Source: Cryptomeria japonica
Taxonomy: Eukaryota; Streptophyta; Pinopsida; Cupressales; Cupressaceae
Reading direction: 5' to 3'
DNA length: 64,000 nucleotides
Assembly (NCBI RefSeq): GCF_030272615.1
Contig: NC_081408.1
Location: forward strand, 768,951,336 to 769,015,335
This document shows, one piece after another, positions 43,111 through 55,481 of the stretch; position 1 is the first letter of the stretch; each line of letters begins with the position of its first letter. The notes under the pieces were generated by a model, which was given only the letters and a program-made list of their open reading frames with translations, was not told the origin of the DNA and ran no database searches. The translations under genes and the position numbers were made by a program.

Positions 43111-44207
43111 TGTTGACATGTCTAAAATCGCATCACTACGGTTCCATTCGGCCAATGCAGAATAGAATACTAAGAATCCTATCCTCTCTTGAGATAAAGA
43201 AATCCCTAGTGCTGTTTTTAATTGATCAATGGGGATTACCTCAATGTTTCGGTTGTCAGGTCTTGACTGCAAGATAACTTAGTGGTTTGATGTGTTTTGC
43301 TGGAAACACAAAGGGGACTTAAGGTTAGATGAACGACTTTCGAGTGAGTTCCCTAAAGTTTAATAGTCCTATATCAGTCGATTTCAGTTGGATTGATACT
43401 ATCTCAGCTTGACTGTATGGTTTCTTCTTGGTAAAAAAAGGAGAAAAAGGAAAGGGGAAAAGAGATAGAGAAAATCTGATTAATTAATTAAGATAACAGA
43501 CAGAAACCTTCAAAAAACCAGATTTAACATTATCAGCTAAAAAGGCACAATGCTGTAAAAAATCTAGTGCAATCTTCAAAGGGAACTAAATTTTCATGCT
43601 ACTAAACATAAATGCAGAATTTTGACATTCATTCACTTGATGTTTAACAACCGAACCGAGCATATAAATGGGTTCAGACTAACCATGCAGGGGGAGTGAC
43701 AATCAGCCAGTCCTTAATGGTATGAACACCAAGGCTTCTATCTGTTTATCCTAAAAATGCTATCTGAAAATAAAAGACATAACAGAATAATTAAATGGTG
43801 AAGAACGAGACCATGCACTCACAAAGAAATGAAACAACTTTAATTTCCATTAATCCTGCATAAATTTCGCCAGAGCTTCAGCAACAATCTTAAACTTCTT
43901 AAAAAAATAAGGGAAAATCAGTCCCTTTAAATAGAGTTTCAGAATTAGATGAATGGCCAAGATTTAAACAAAACAAGTGGCCCAGATTCATCTGTACAAA
44001 ATAGTACCCATGCCCATAAATAGGAGGTAAATATCAACAACCACCCAAGGAGGAACAATAACTACCTAAAAAAGGTAATTAATAACTACCAACAATAGCT
44101 CAAAAAGTGCGCATGCACGGAGCTCCAAATTTATAGCTGACTTGGCAGTTAAACATGAACTTTATGGCCAAAAATGCCTTATTAGATTTTTAAAATAAAT
44201 ATGCAGT
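43111..44207 (-). other. N2 3' region
   Basis: Non-coding. About 70-80% similar by eye to N3 37615-38690, including 'gagctccgtgcatg' near the gene end and 'tcctatcctctcttgagata' near the terminus. A TATA-like minus-strand CTATTTAAAGGG lies at 43923-43936, about 0.82 kb from the end. Confidence 0.7.
43923..43936 (-). promoter_or_regulatory. TATA-like box of N2
   Basis: Minus-strand CTCTATTTAAAGGG, at the same distance from the unit end as in N1 and N4. Confidence 0.5.
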
Positions 44208-47200
44208 TTATGAAGGCACTTTCTCCTTTTCAGCTGCAGATCCTTTTTCCAGAAATTCATCCTCGGCACTCAAATAGTCTTTCCAGAGGTCTCGACCTGC
44301 CGCACAATTTGCACGAACATACTCTTGAAACTTGATACACAGCTGGAACAACACCATGAACTGAGGCATAGGAGGATGACGTATCTTATATTGCATGCCC
44401 TCTAAATGATGATCTACATGCTTTAAACCATCATTCCAGTCGGACCGATGAGCCTCAAAACACAATATCTAAATGCAATTTACTGGCAAAATCCAGATCC
44501 TCCGTGGAGTAGGCGATCTTATCCATTCTCAATCAATCCTCCCAGTCCGACTGCATTACGTCATCGGACAAACTATTTTTCCAGCCCAGAATCATTGATC
44601 GGAGGATCCTTCCACCAAGGTCTCTCATGTCCCTCAAAATTTTCTCGCATGTCTCTTGCTCTTTGTTAATGGTATCTTTTGTTTCGCTCTTCATGGTGAT
44701 GGTCCAGTACCATTCTTTTAAAGTGCTGGTGTTATAGGGATCCAGGATGGCGGACAATGTAGGAATCTGTGCTTGGGTTCAGAAAAGAGCCCTCATGAGG
44801 GGAAGAGTTGTAGTAGCGACCTCATGAGCCCTGAGGCATTCCTTCTTTACCTCGAATAATTTGACCAAAATGGTCTTTCGGTGGTGGGCCATTTCCTTTA
44901 CATCTTCAATGATTAGCTCTCCCCTTTCTTTAATGCTTCGAATCCATTCCTTGACAGCCTTGGCGGTATCGCGTACTCCTTCAAACTCTGTTGTTGTCCT
45001 TTGCGCCAATGCTGATGGGGGAACATTGGATTCGGGGGCATTATGCAATGGTCTCAGCAAGTGATCAACGTATCCCTCGGCCTGCTCGGCACGAACTCGA
45101 TACATGTTTCTCTCAGCAGTTTTCTCGTCGAGTTGCCTGAGCATGTTCTGCACGGAGTCCTTGAACTCCTCCCTTTCTTGCTCTTTTGTGGCTCGTCCTA
45201 TTGGGACGGTCGTAATGCTATAATCGGCCAGTGCAATTTGATCTGCTGGCTTATCGATAGGCAGGGTGGCGATATGGATGGTGTGGTTCCTTTGCTCATC
45301 CTTGGTTATTCGGGAGTAGGTCATAGGCTTTTTCTTCCCTTTGGAATTTGTTTCCCCTATGCGAGAGAAAATGTCCTCCAAGTCGATAGGTGGCTTGGTG
45401 GCTTCCTTCCGCTATGCACGAGCAACTAACCAGTCTTGAGGTATGGTTTGCCCGGATGCTATGCTAAAATTCCCACTCTTCTCTTTAATGCTTTCAGCTG
45501 GTTCATTGCATATCTGTAACTGATCTGTTATAGGAGTGGAGGAAGTGTCCAGTCCTTTGCTTACAACTGAGTTCTCCCCTACCTCATTGAACAACTGTTT
45601 GGTATCCCCATGTGATGGTTGTTCCTCAGTTCTATCAGGCTCGTGGGTCTCATCGGCCTTTTGTTCTCCTTCAACGGTGGTGTCATCTTTGCCGGTACTA
45701 TGCAGTTGCAACTCGTGCCGACTCCCTTGGGTGAGTTCATGTACATCAGCCCCTTGATTGGACGGAATTTCTCCTTGCTCAACTTGATTTTTCAGGTTCG
45801 CCAGAGTCAATGATCCTCACCTCTGTATTTAGCTTGTCTTGTGCCGGAGGATTATTAGCTTCGAATGCATCAACATCGCTCTGGGAAGGCAGAGCAGGTA
45901 TATAATCAAGTTCAACCACATCATCATCGGAACTGGGGTCCTTTGATGATGAAGTGACTTTTGGTCTTCTAATAGGGATCTTCTCCCTTCTTGTCCTTTT
46001 AGACGTTCGAGCCCCTCTGCTAGCTTTGGCTTTCTTCCTTTTCTTGGGCCTCTCAACCTCTTCCTTTGGCGCAGTTGAGGTTCCCTCATCTTCAGAGGAC
46101 TGCGAATCAAGACTACCCATCATATGGTAGGTGAACTGGACTCCTTCATGAGTTAGCTGCTCAATCTCCTGGTGTAGCCAATGATCGGTGTACCTTCCTG
46201 GGGCTGCCATAACTGCCTCAAAATCAATGATTGGATCCTGTGACCAATCGATGCCCGCCAAGAGATGCCTTACTGCCTCAAACTCCCGAACTTGTAAGCA
46301 ATTTCCAGAATCTGTTACCTGATCTGGGACTCGACGGTATTCATAAAGTCGCATTTGCTGCACACTTAACCTTGAATATTCACACCGTCGGACCTCATAG
46401 CCATCAAAACAATTTTTCCAATAGTCTTCAATTGATTCCTTTTCTTTGTAACGCTTATCGTAGTCTCTCTTTGCCAAATTGTCATGATCAAAACATTTCC
46501 TCGGGAAATGTTCCTATAGGCCATAAGAGGCCAATTCAACAAGTGACTCGTCGGCATGTGCTGGATTCTTTAAATGGACATCAAGGTTACCCAAAATCAT
46601 AGGGAAGGTGAATCCGGACTGCTTCTTGTCTCTGAGTAAACTGTTCGCCGGACGTGCTTGCCTTGCAACTTCCAGAAGGATTACTTTGTCTATTGGATAG
46701 CGTGGAAGTCGGAACGGAGCTCCTTCAAAGCCAACTATCCGGATATAGGAGAACCTAGGGAACTGAATAAACCAAGCGTCGTACCTTTGTACCAAAATGG
46801 TAGCTTGCTCTGAGAGCCTTATTTGTAATCCCCCCTGCATCAGCCTGACTAGGCGCATTGTGAAGGTGTCATTGATATGCTCATACTGACCAATAGCATA
46901 AGCAGGGTTGTTCTTTTCCCTCTGAGCTATGTCATGATAATGTAGTTGCAGATAGCAGTCATACACCTTTACCTGATTGGGCCCGTTCCCAATTTCACTC
47001 TTCTTGATCAACCCTGGCAGTGGCTGGTGTTGGGTGAACATATAAACTAGGTAAGAGGTCATGGTGAAGTGCTTTTTCTCTTCAAGCTCAACCAATTGGG
47101 TATGGATATTGTCACTGATAATCTGGGCCTAGTCGAACTTGGATTTCCCGGCGAAGACCTGCTCTGTAAAATAGAACATCCACTCTTCAAAAAAGTTAGA

Positions 47201-47832
47201 TTGGGGGAGTCCCATAACCCGGCTGAGCAAGGTGACCATATCTCCATGCTCATTGTGAAAGTCACTTCTGGGGGTCTTTTTCGCATTCTAATACTCGGAG
47301 GCCTTCTCTCCTTGTACCACTCCTTGTTTATCAATGTCATGCATTTAGTAGGGTTCATATCATATGCCACTTGCGCTTCATCTATGGTTGTTAATATGGG
47401 GTTATCCGGGAAGGGGATGTTGAATGCGTGGCCAATGGCCTCAGGAGTGAATTCAGCGAGGACCATATTCTCAAGAACCACTCATCTGGTATTTGGCTGA
47501 TAATGTCGGGCAGCCTCAACTACCATCTCATAATTCTACACTGATGGAGGAAATCCCGTTGCCTGGGCGATACCACTTTCCATCATCCACTTAGGCCTGC
47601 CATAGGCGTTAGGGGAAAATACCCTGTCTCCAAAGTCCTGAATGTCAATGTGGCCTAGGTCAGTATCGCCTACATTTTCACATATGCTCTAGACCTTTGA
47701 CTCCCTCAGTCCTCCTCTCTGGTACTGGTATTTCATCTTCTCGCCTTTGTGAGGGATGTCTGATTTAGAAGCTCAGGACGTTTTGGCTGCACCAGGTGTC
47801 TTTGAGGACTCTATCGCAGATTTAGGCATCTA
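44208..47832 (-). pseudogene. Decayed homologue of the large N-family protein (N2 copy)
   Basis: Minus strand from ATG 47832 (MPKSAIESSKTPGAAKTS). Collinear with the N1 protein from end to end: MESGIAQATGFPPSV, VVEAARHYQPNTR, INDTFTMRLVRLMQGG, RYDAWFIQFPRFSYIRI, LPRYPIDKVILLEVARQ; a Lys/Arg-rich linker (PKKRKKAKASRGARTSKRTR); then IPQDWL, DLEDIFSRIGE, SRITKDEQRN, HIATLPIDKPADQIALADY and a helical C-terminus. Similarity is low (about 25-30% by eye), so the family is old or fast-evolving. About ten stops; where N1 shows the ancestral codon, as in the stop after GFPPSV aligned with N1 Gln, they fit C-to-T change. Confidence 0.87.
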
Positions 47833-49006
47833 TCCTGCACAACCGGACGCGGATTACGAGATGAGATGAAGGAAGCAAAACAGGTTAGATAAAAGGGATA
47901 CATTAGCACATAAGGATCAATGGAAAACCGAATTTGAAGAAAGCATGATACTTCAGCAAAAGAGCTTGATTAATTCAGACATGAAATATTATTGAGCTCT
48001 TTGATTAAAAAATTTACTATTTGGCTGCGGTTCAAGAACTTAGGCGTTTAATGATCGCTAAATTTGCACTTAGTCTTTAAGATCAATTTTCAAAAATGGA
48101 CGAGGTTCAAAATTCCCTGTTTGAAAATTGCACTCTTGGTTAACTTTTGGACAGACTCTGATTTTAACTGCTTTGCCTGATGCCTTTCAAACGGGAAGAG
48201 ATGCGGTCTACGGGATTTAATGATTTAATCAATTTTGCAAAAACACATCTAACCAATCCTGCATGCATTTTAGATGATTCCAAGGGAGACAAAGAAAGCT
48301 TACCTGGCAAAATATGGTGTCAATCCGCACAAATCCGGCCTGCAGGATTGGTTTCCTTTGAAATTTTAAAATGCCCCTTCCTATGCCTTGCGTTTTTGGG
48401 AAACAGCTCGCGATTCCTAAGAAGAATGACGTTTTCCTAAGTTTGAAATTTACCTCGCGATTGGAAGGGTTTCTGTGATTTTGAAATTTTAACAGTTGGA
48501 CACTTCCTCCTCTCCTACGATTTTCAAATCCTTCAAATACTGAAAAATTTATCTTATTCTACGCCGAAGGTGGGGTTTTAATCTTCTTTGTGAACTTATA
48601 TACTCCGCGATTGGAATTTCTGCTGGGAACCTAGGTGATTTTGCTACCTTTGCAAACTCTTACACTTTGTGGTTTTAGTCTTGGATGCAAAGACGGGGGG
48701 TTGTGGCCTCTTTGCAAGGTTTATATACTTTGCGATCTTCTTCTGCAAACCCTTCAAACTTCGCGATTTTCCTATGGTGAACTTCGGCGATTTAACGTCT
48801 GTGCGCAAGCTTTAACATTTCTTCACATTCAACCTCCTATGCAGAAGTTCGGCGTCTATGAGGATTCTGGCAAACTTTTATACCCTGCGATTTTTTGCTC
48901 TGTCGCCGAAAATGGGGTGTTATATACCTAGTGATTTACTTGGATGTGAAGTTCGGCATCTGTGGCTTATTTTCAAGTTTATGCCAAACTTTGGGGCTTT
49001 GGGGGG
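47833..49006 (-). repeat. N2 5' region and start of its array
   Basis: 47833-48130 is non-coding leader; minus-strand TTGTGCAG just before the ATG may be a splice acceptor. From about 48440 to 49006 degenerate units with 'gcgattttc' and 'tttgcaaactt' begin. The array is cut here by the gag element. Confidence 0.6.
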
Positions 49007-49324
49007 TGTTTGCCACGTACGGTAAACGATTAAATGTAGAAAGTAAATGCACAGAACATAATGCACATATATTAAATAACCAGTCTCTGTATTAATTCCA
49101 CAGTCCATGAACATCAAGTGCTTATAACATTACATCTGATACGACTATTATGATGCCACTACGAAGGAAAGGTACGCAATATATAATACCCGAAGGGGTG
49201 CGACCAACCGTCGCGTCCAACTGCCCTTCGGGACGACTAACTAACTGACCGCCATAACTCATTATTACCGACGACAACATAAACATAATATGACAACATA
49301 ACATAATCATTATTCTCGGCAACA
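49007..49324 (-). repeat. Gag element 3' LTR
   Basis: 318 bp, plus strand TGTTTGCCACG to CTCGGCAACA, almost identical to 54107-54424. Confidence 0.94.
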
Positions 49325-49346
49325 TCATCCCCCCCAAGAAAAGAAG
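49325..49346 (-). other. Gag element polypurine tract
   Basis: Minus-strand TTTTCTTGGGGGGGATGA abuts the LTR, the usual TTGGGGGATGA form of plant gypsy elements. Confidence 0.85.
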
Positions 49347-50680
49347 TCGACTTCGGATGACTTAATACAAAATAGAGATGAATGGCAGGAACTACTGACG
49401 CCAATCGAGCCCAGAACTTATACACTGGCTGTGTCCTCGCCTAAAAACCCTTTTCTGCTACCATCCGATGCTCAAGTGCGGATTCCACCATTATTGCTTC
49501 CTTTGACATCACAGTCCTCCTATGCCTAAACCAAACTTGTTTGCAAAACTTGCTTTTCGGTTTCAGCCTCCACCAACTGCTACTCAAATGATACTGTCTT
49601 CCCTAGCCAATTTGTCCTCGATAGCCACCCGCGCTGCCCTCTCGGCATCCAACTCCTGGGTACGTTGAGCTATGTCTCACGCTAGTACTGCCTCCAACCT
49701 GGTGGTCAACTCCTCTCGAGCCCTCTCTGCATCCACCAAGGCAACCTCACGTCCAATCGAGACATACTCCAAGTTCCTCAAGCGTACCATTCCTACTTGG
49801 AGGTGGCCACAACCCTTTGGCACAAAGGCTAGGAGACACCTCAAATCCTCTATCACACTCCCCAAAGGTTGCTAACTGAATTGAATAACTCTTTGTTGTC
49901 ATACAACTACGTGGACTTGCAATGTCTCCCCTCACCAATGCTTAGCTTCAGGCTTCCTTCTCACAATACGGAAGTCCATGGCGTGCATCATTTCTATGAT
50001 ATTTTATGATGTCAAAACCCTTCTTCTCCACTCTAATATTTTCAGCGTCCTGGCTCCAGATGTCATCGAATAATTTTTCAATCTGGTCGTCGTTTTTTTT
50101 TTCCTGTAATGTCCCCGATGGCACCTCGGCCCTACAACCTCTCCTCGTACGGTCAACAATAGCACTGACACCTCCAATCATACGGCCACCTTCCCATGTG
50201 GTCAACACCCCTCCACCATATGGCTATGTGTTTGTTTGTGCGGGGGCTGCGTGTATGGCTATGTTGTTGTGCGTGGCGGTCCCCTTTTTTTTCTCTTCGT
50301 CCATTTTTTGTTTGGCGTGGTGCGGGGTTTCCTTCTCCTTCCTTTTCCTTGCGTGGGCTGCGTGGTGCGGGGTTCACTTCTTGTGCGCGTTGTGCGTTTT
50401 GTGTTTGCGGGTGCCCACCCACGGTGGTATCCATCGCACGATGGTTCCACCGTCGGTGGTCAACCGCATGGTGGTTCCGTCGTCGGTGGTCCACTGCACG
50501 GTGGTCCCACTGTCATGCGCCTTTTCTTAAAAAAAAATATCGTACGGTTGTCGTACGAACCGTACAATTATTTATTTATTTATTTTCAGCCGTACGGTCA
50601 ACTGCCGTACGGACCCATACGGCCATACGGTTTTTTTTTTCTCGTAATTTCCTAATTTAGTTGTCTAGAGAGTCGTCGGC
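49347..50680 (-). other. Gag element 3' non-coding region with CGTACG cluster
   Basis: No gypsy domain. 50150-50530 is G+T/C-rich with repeated 'ggtggt' and 'cgtcggtggtc' words. 50545-50632 holds clustered CCGTACGG or GTACG palindromes. Overlapping frames of 110-174 codons on both strands come from base composition and are not called. Confidence 0.6.
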
Positions 50681-50689
50681 TCGGGTCCC

Positions 50690-51640
50690 CTATCGCTGGG
50701 ATCGCCCTTCATCCTTCTCGGTTTTCCTTGCCCAAGAGTCTCCCGCGTTGGTCCTGTGCCTCTCAAGTCGCCTGCTCGGCCTCTTGAATCCCCTTCCATC
50801 CTCTCGGGTCCCCCTCCGGCCTCTCGGGTCCCCTGCGCGCTTCGCGTGGTAGGGTTTCAATTTGGATCCGTTGGTGGTAAGTCTATTTTCAATGGCCATC
50901 CGAAGACCTGGAACCACAAATTCTATAGGGACCACGGTCTCCTTCCCGTACATAAGAAGAAGAAGAATAATAAAGATTTTGAAAGTTGCGGCCTTCCACA
51001 CAGGGTTCCAATCGTTGCCGACACAATTGATCTTCGGATTATTTACGTCACCGAGGTTAGGGGCGTCTCCCTTCCAATATTCTATGTATTCTGGCAGGTA
51101 CACCTCCTCTGTTACTTGCTCTGGTTCCTCTACTTCGAGCTTGTAGCTTTGGAACATTTCATAATCCTCCATCTGCCAATGGAAGAGCCCGTTCAATGAC
51201 CCTATCTCATCCTCGGAGCACTCTCCTAGTTTGCGAATCCCTTCGTCGTTGGGCTCCCTGCAGCCCCGTCCTTCATTCCTCAGGTTGCCTTCTCCTTCAC
51301 CCTCCGATTCGGAAGATAATGCCAGTTCCTCACTAACCAACTGTGTCTCGAGGTCTATGATAAACTTCCTTCCTCCATTCTCCATAGACAGAGTGTTCTT
51401 CTTCCAGTTGTGGGTGGCCTTGGCTGCCACTAGCCACCCTCTCCCTAAGATCGCATCATACCTTTTTTTCTTTAGTGGGATTACCACGAAGTCCAGTATG
51501 AAGGGTTGTGTCCCGATGGTAACTTGTTGGCCCATCAGTGTCCCGATGGGTTTGATTCCATGCTGATCTGCTCCGAGCAGATTGAATGTAGATGGCCATA
51601 GCGTCGGCTTCCCCAGCTTCTGCTAGGTTTCTTCTGGAAG
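50690..51640 (-). pseudogene. Gypsy protease fused to the integrase C-terminal end
   Basis: Minus strand. Protease flap and C-terminal part: GTLMGQQVTIGTQPFILDF and KRYDAILGRGWLVAAKATHN, then an acidic linker. Near 50950 the frame passes without a stop into YGKETVVPIEFVVPGLRMAI, normally the end of the integrase core about 900 residues downstream. A large deletion has joined the two in one frame. The active-site motif (IVDGGVNVLPE) lies in the preceding frame segment, separated by a stop at about 51626. Confidence 0.85.
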
Positions 51641-53560
51641 AACATTCACTCCACCATCGACGATGGTATCGGTTAGAATGGTGCCAAGGATACCCATCTC
51701 CACAATGGTCGGGTTCCTTCCAGTGTTAACTACCAGCAGCATGGGGTCTATTGCAGACCCCCCAGGAACATCTGTGCAGTGGTTGGTATTGGTGCGTGGT
51801 GGGGAGAAATTATTCAGCAACACCGTTCGTAATTGAGGCATCGTCTGGAGGCGGTCGTGTACCTTCATAGGCACCTCCAGTTTTAATTTTAAAATTTGAT
51901 TTAGTATAGCATCCTCCGCCTCCAGTCGGCTGGAAGTACTCGTCGTACCCTTCGCCTTCACCCTTTCTCGTATCTCTTTCTCAATTTCTTCCCGTGCTTC
52001 CCGTGCCCTTCGCTTCTCCATCTTCGGGTCTAGGCACATTGCGTGTCTGGCTTGGGCGTGGGTTACGGCCAGCACTTCCTCTTCTTTGGTTTCCTCGACA
52101 TTGAGCAAGTTGATGCCAGACTTCGGGCAGGTGGCGTCTTCGTGGTTTCCCGGTCCGCACCATTTGTACAAATATTGTGTGGCCTCTCCCTTCGGGCAGT
52201 CTTGGGCGAAGTGCCCCCACTGGCTGCACGCTCTACATTGTACCATCGGTCGACCTTTGGAGTCGTATTGGATCCAGCTCCTTGTGTTGTTATTGTTGTT
52301 TCGTCCTCCCCATCAGTTATCTCGGTAGCCTCCCGAGGTTGCATTGTTGTTCGCTTGTTGGCCCGTACTCGTTGGTGCAGACGTTGTGGCCTGCTCCGTG
52401 AACAACACTTGGTTCATTTGCGTATTCAGGGTTTTCATGTTGTATGGGCACTCCTTGGTGGAGTGTCCCATCACTTGGCAAATCTCACAGAATGCCTTAT
52501 TCGAGCAAGTACCATTTGTGTGCCCCTCCTCTTTGCACTCAGTGCACCATATGTCCCCTTTGGTCCGACCGGTGCTTCTCATTGTTTTGAATTCTCTCCT
52601 CATTCGCTCCATGTCTTTCTGGAGCGCTTGCACCCGTTTGCCAGCCTCTCTGTCACTGCTGCTTTCCTATGACGAGTCATCCCCCTCGGATGAGCTATCC
52701 TTCTTCTTTTTCTTCGATGTCTTGGTCTCGCTCTCGAGATCCATTGCTCTATTGTATGCGTCTTCGTACGATGTAGGTGGAACGATTTTCATCTTCCTTC
52801 GGAGGGAATGCTTTAGTCCCTCCACGAACCATCGCTTTTTCAACCCATTTGCTGGTTGACTCTCCATTTTTCCCAATAGTTCCTTCAATTGCCGACTAGA
52901 GGCTTGGACAGTCTCGTTCTTGTTCTGCTTCGTTCCATAGATCTCGGCGACTATTTCATTGTCATCTCTCAGGAGGCGGAACTCTATCCCAAACTCCTTC
53001 TTCAGGTCGGGCCATGTGCCGACTTTGGCCTTGTCCATATCTGAGTACCAGTCTATGGCCACTCCTCTCAAGGTTGCTGGGAATTGTGTTACCTATTCGT
53101 CTTGGTCGGTAACACCGTTCCCTGACCATATGGTTTCGCACGTTCGACAATGGCGGATGAGATCTTCCTTCCCGTCGCCATTGAACTTTGGCAGTTTCTG
53201 TTTACTCCCCATCGATGGGGGTCGTCTTCCTGGAGGTGGCTGTGGTTGTGTCTGTGCCCCTGCGCCGCTCTCTCCGTTCCCTCCGGTGCCGATGGTGTGT
53301 CTTGCGTGGGTGACTGGAGGTATGGTATTTTGCCTGCCGAGTGTGGCACCTACTGTATGGTTATCCTCCCCTTCGTCGGCTTCTGCACCCTCCGTGACAC
53401 CTCCTTGGTTCCCCTCGGGCCACCCTTCGGCAGGTCGTCCTTTGGCAAGTTGCCTCAACCTCCGTCTACGTTCTACTTGCTGCTCCAGAATCAAGGCCCT
53501 CTGCGCGGCCTCCCACTCATCTTTTTCTGCTTTTTTTATTTCTATCTTTATTCAATAGAT
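51623..53560 (-). pseudogene. Gypsy gag and zinc knuckles, up to the protease active site
   Basis: Minus strand, nearly continuous with three stops (at about 53093, 52667 and 52313). Order: Pro/Gln-rich N-terminus (QTQPQPPPGRRPPSMGSKQK), gag core (RGVAIDWYSDMDKAKVGTWP, LKKEFGIEFRL, LKHSLRRKMKIVPPTSYEDA), Lys-rich linker, three Cys/His clusters (CTECKEEGHTNGTC, CEICQVMGHSTKEC, CRACSQWGHFAQDC), a linker and protease TDTIVDGGVNVLPEE. The stop at 53093 is TAG where CAG (Gln) is expected. This is the conserved retrotrans-gag family of plant gypsy elements. Confidence 0.9.
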
Positions 53561-54091
53561 TGGGCATTAATTGTCACACATTTTCATAATTCACAATACA
53601 GAAACCAAAACACGTCTTTATTCATTTATTTTGTCAGATACAACTTGTGTCAATGACCCTTTTATTTGAATATAGAAAGTTCAAGTTTCAATTCCCTCCT
53701 AGCCTGGCGCCATCCCGTTCCACTTCCTATCGGTTGCTGTTGTCACACTGTTGAAGAATTTATTGGCATCGCTCTTCCTGGGCAATCTCCTCCAAGCGAG
53801 CTTGTTGTGCCAGCGATGCCTGTGCAAGTAACTGGGGAAGATGGTTCATCAACCGATTTATTGTCAGGCTCACCTCCAACGCTGTCCACACGGCACTTGG
53901 TGGGATTTCTGCCTCTCGTCGGACGTAGGTCTAGATGGCTACCTGGGGCAGAATTGAAAATTCTCTCGTTGCGGTGTCTTCTCCTGTGTAAAGTTCTGTT
54001 CGCGCGTCGTTGGCCTCTGGGTTTACCTCACCAACGGGTAGGCCCATCGTGTCCGTGCGCCATCCGCGTCTTCCGTTCCCGAGTATGTCTA

Positions 54092-54104
54092 GGCAACGGC
54101 GCCA
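54092..54104 (-). other. Gag element primer-binding site, tRNA-Asp type
   Basis: Plus-strand ggcaacggcgcca equals the 3' end of plant tRNA-Asp, so the minus strand (TGGCGCCGTTGCC) is complementary. It lies two bases from the LTR. Confidence 0.9.
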
Positions 54105-54106
54105 AA

Positions 54107-54424
54107 TGTTTGCCATGTACGGTAAACGATTAAATGCAGAAAGTAAATGCACAGAACATAATGGACATATATTAAATAACTAGTCTCTGTATTAATTCCA
54201 CAGTCCATGTACATCAAGTGCTTATAACATTACATCTGATATGACTATTATGATGCCACTACGAAGGAAAGGTATGCAATATATAATACCCGAAGGGGTG
54301 CGACCAACCGTCGCGTCCAACTGCCCTTCGGGACGACTAACTAATTGACCGCCGTAACTCATTATTACCAACGACAACATAAACATAATATGACAACATA
54401 ACATAATGATTATTCTCGGCAACA
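54107..54424 (-). repeat. Gag element 5' LTR
   Basis: 318 bp, TGTTTGCCATG to CTCGGCAACA. Only a few substitutions from the left LTR. Confidence 0.94.
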
Positions 54425-55480
54425 GGGGGGATTGCAAAGTTTTAATTTTTTAACCCTTATGCGCTTTATTGCCGAATTTCAGCAATATTTAGTCTTTTGC
54501 AAGGATTAATAGGTTTCGTGTATTTTAGTCTTTGGTTGCGAACTTCGGGGATTCAAGACCTTTTTCAAAGTTTTATACTTTATCCCCTTTGCGTTTTATG
54601 CCGAATTTCGGCGAAATACACCTTTTGCAAACCTTTATTACTTCGCGATTTTCACCTTATGCAAACTTCGGGATTTTCGACCCTTTTTCAAACTTTTACA
54701 TTTCGCGATTTTCCTGCTTAGTTGAGTTTCAGCGTTTTCATACTATTTGCAAACTTTAACTGCGTGATTTTCTTAGATGTCAAACTTCTGCGAAATAGAT
54801 GTTTTTTTTTAAAACTTTGGACATTTCGCGATTTCCTTCTTTTTAGCGAAAATCGGGGTTTTTGAGCTTTTTGCAAAGTTTTAACTTTTCGCAATTTACC
54901 TTTCACTGGCAAACTTCGGGGTTTCAAGACCTTTTTGAAAACCTTATACTCCGCAATTTCTATGCTTTGGGTTAATTTCGGGCTTCTTGGGAGCTTTGCA
55001 AGGTTTGACTCTTTAACATTTCGCGCCTTTATGCCGAAGTTCGGCTATTGGTGACCTTTAGCAAACTTTGCAAACTTCGCAATTTTACTCCTCAGTGCGA
55101 ATTTCGGGGTTTTCACTAGTTTGCAAAGTTTTACACTTTAACACTTTCAACCTCCTTTTGGCGAAAATCAGCACTTTGGGTCTTTTTGCGACCTTTAGAT
55201 GCTTTATCATATTTTAGGGGATTTTGCAAGGTTTTGTGTCTCACTTAACTCAGGTGATTTTGCAGGTCGAAAAAGGACTTTTGCAAAGTTTCAGACTTAG
55301 GCATTTTCACCAGTTTAAGCGATCTTTTGAAATTTTAACGCTTGAGCGTTAAACTCACCTTGCGGACTCCTAGGCTTACGCTCATGACAACATCGTCCTT
55401 TGGACCGATTACGGGCGCACTCAAAAAACAAGACGCGAGACACCCTGCGCAGAACTCAACAGGGCGAAGGCTAAAACCAA
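54425..55480 (-). repeat. N2 array, ~62-bp degenerate units
   Basis: Units with 'cttcgcgattttc' and 'tttgcaaactttta' recur: the CGCGATT-type word starts near 54641, 54701, 54761, 54824, 54888 and 54949, intervals of 60-64 bp. It degenerates beyond 55000 and ends near 55330. Confidence 0.7.
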
Positions 55481-55481
55481 A

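Larger units (their letters stand above)
49007..54424 (-). mobile_element. Gag-only Ty3/gypsy derivative (TR-GAG type)
   Basis: 5,418 bp with 318-bp LTRs, flanked by GGGGG on both sides (49002-49006, 54425-54429), inserted in N2. The primer-binding site matches tRNA-Asp. The interior encodes gag, zinc knuckles and a protease, then only the last part of integrase; RT, RNase H and most of integrase are deleted. Matched LTRs, PBS and polypurine tract suggest recent mobilisation by a related full element. Confidence 0.92.

Noticed and set aside
50006-50660. Overlapping frames of 139-174 codons on the plus strand
   Set aside because: Three frames are open at once over a G+T/C-rich stretch; the products are low-complexity and match no family.
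52043-53656. Long plus-strand frames opposite the gypsy gag
   Set aside because: Antisense shadows of the minus-strand gag, which has clear knuckles and the gag core.
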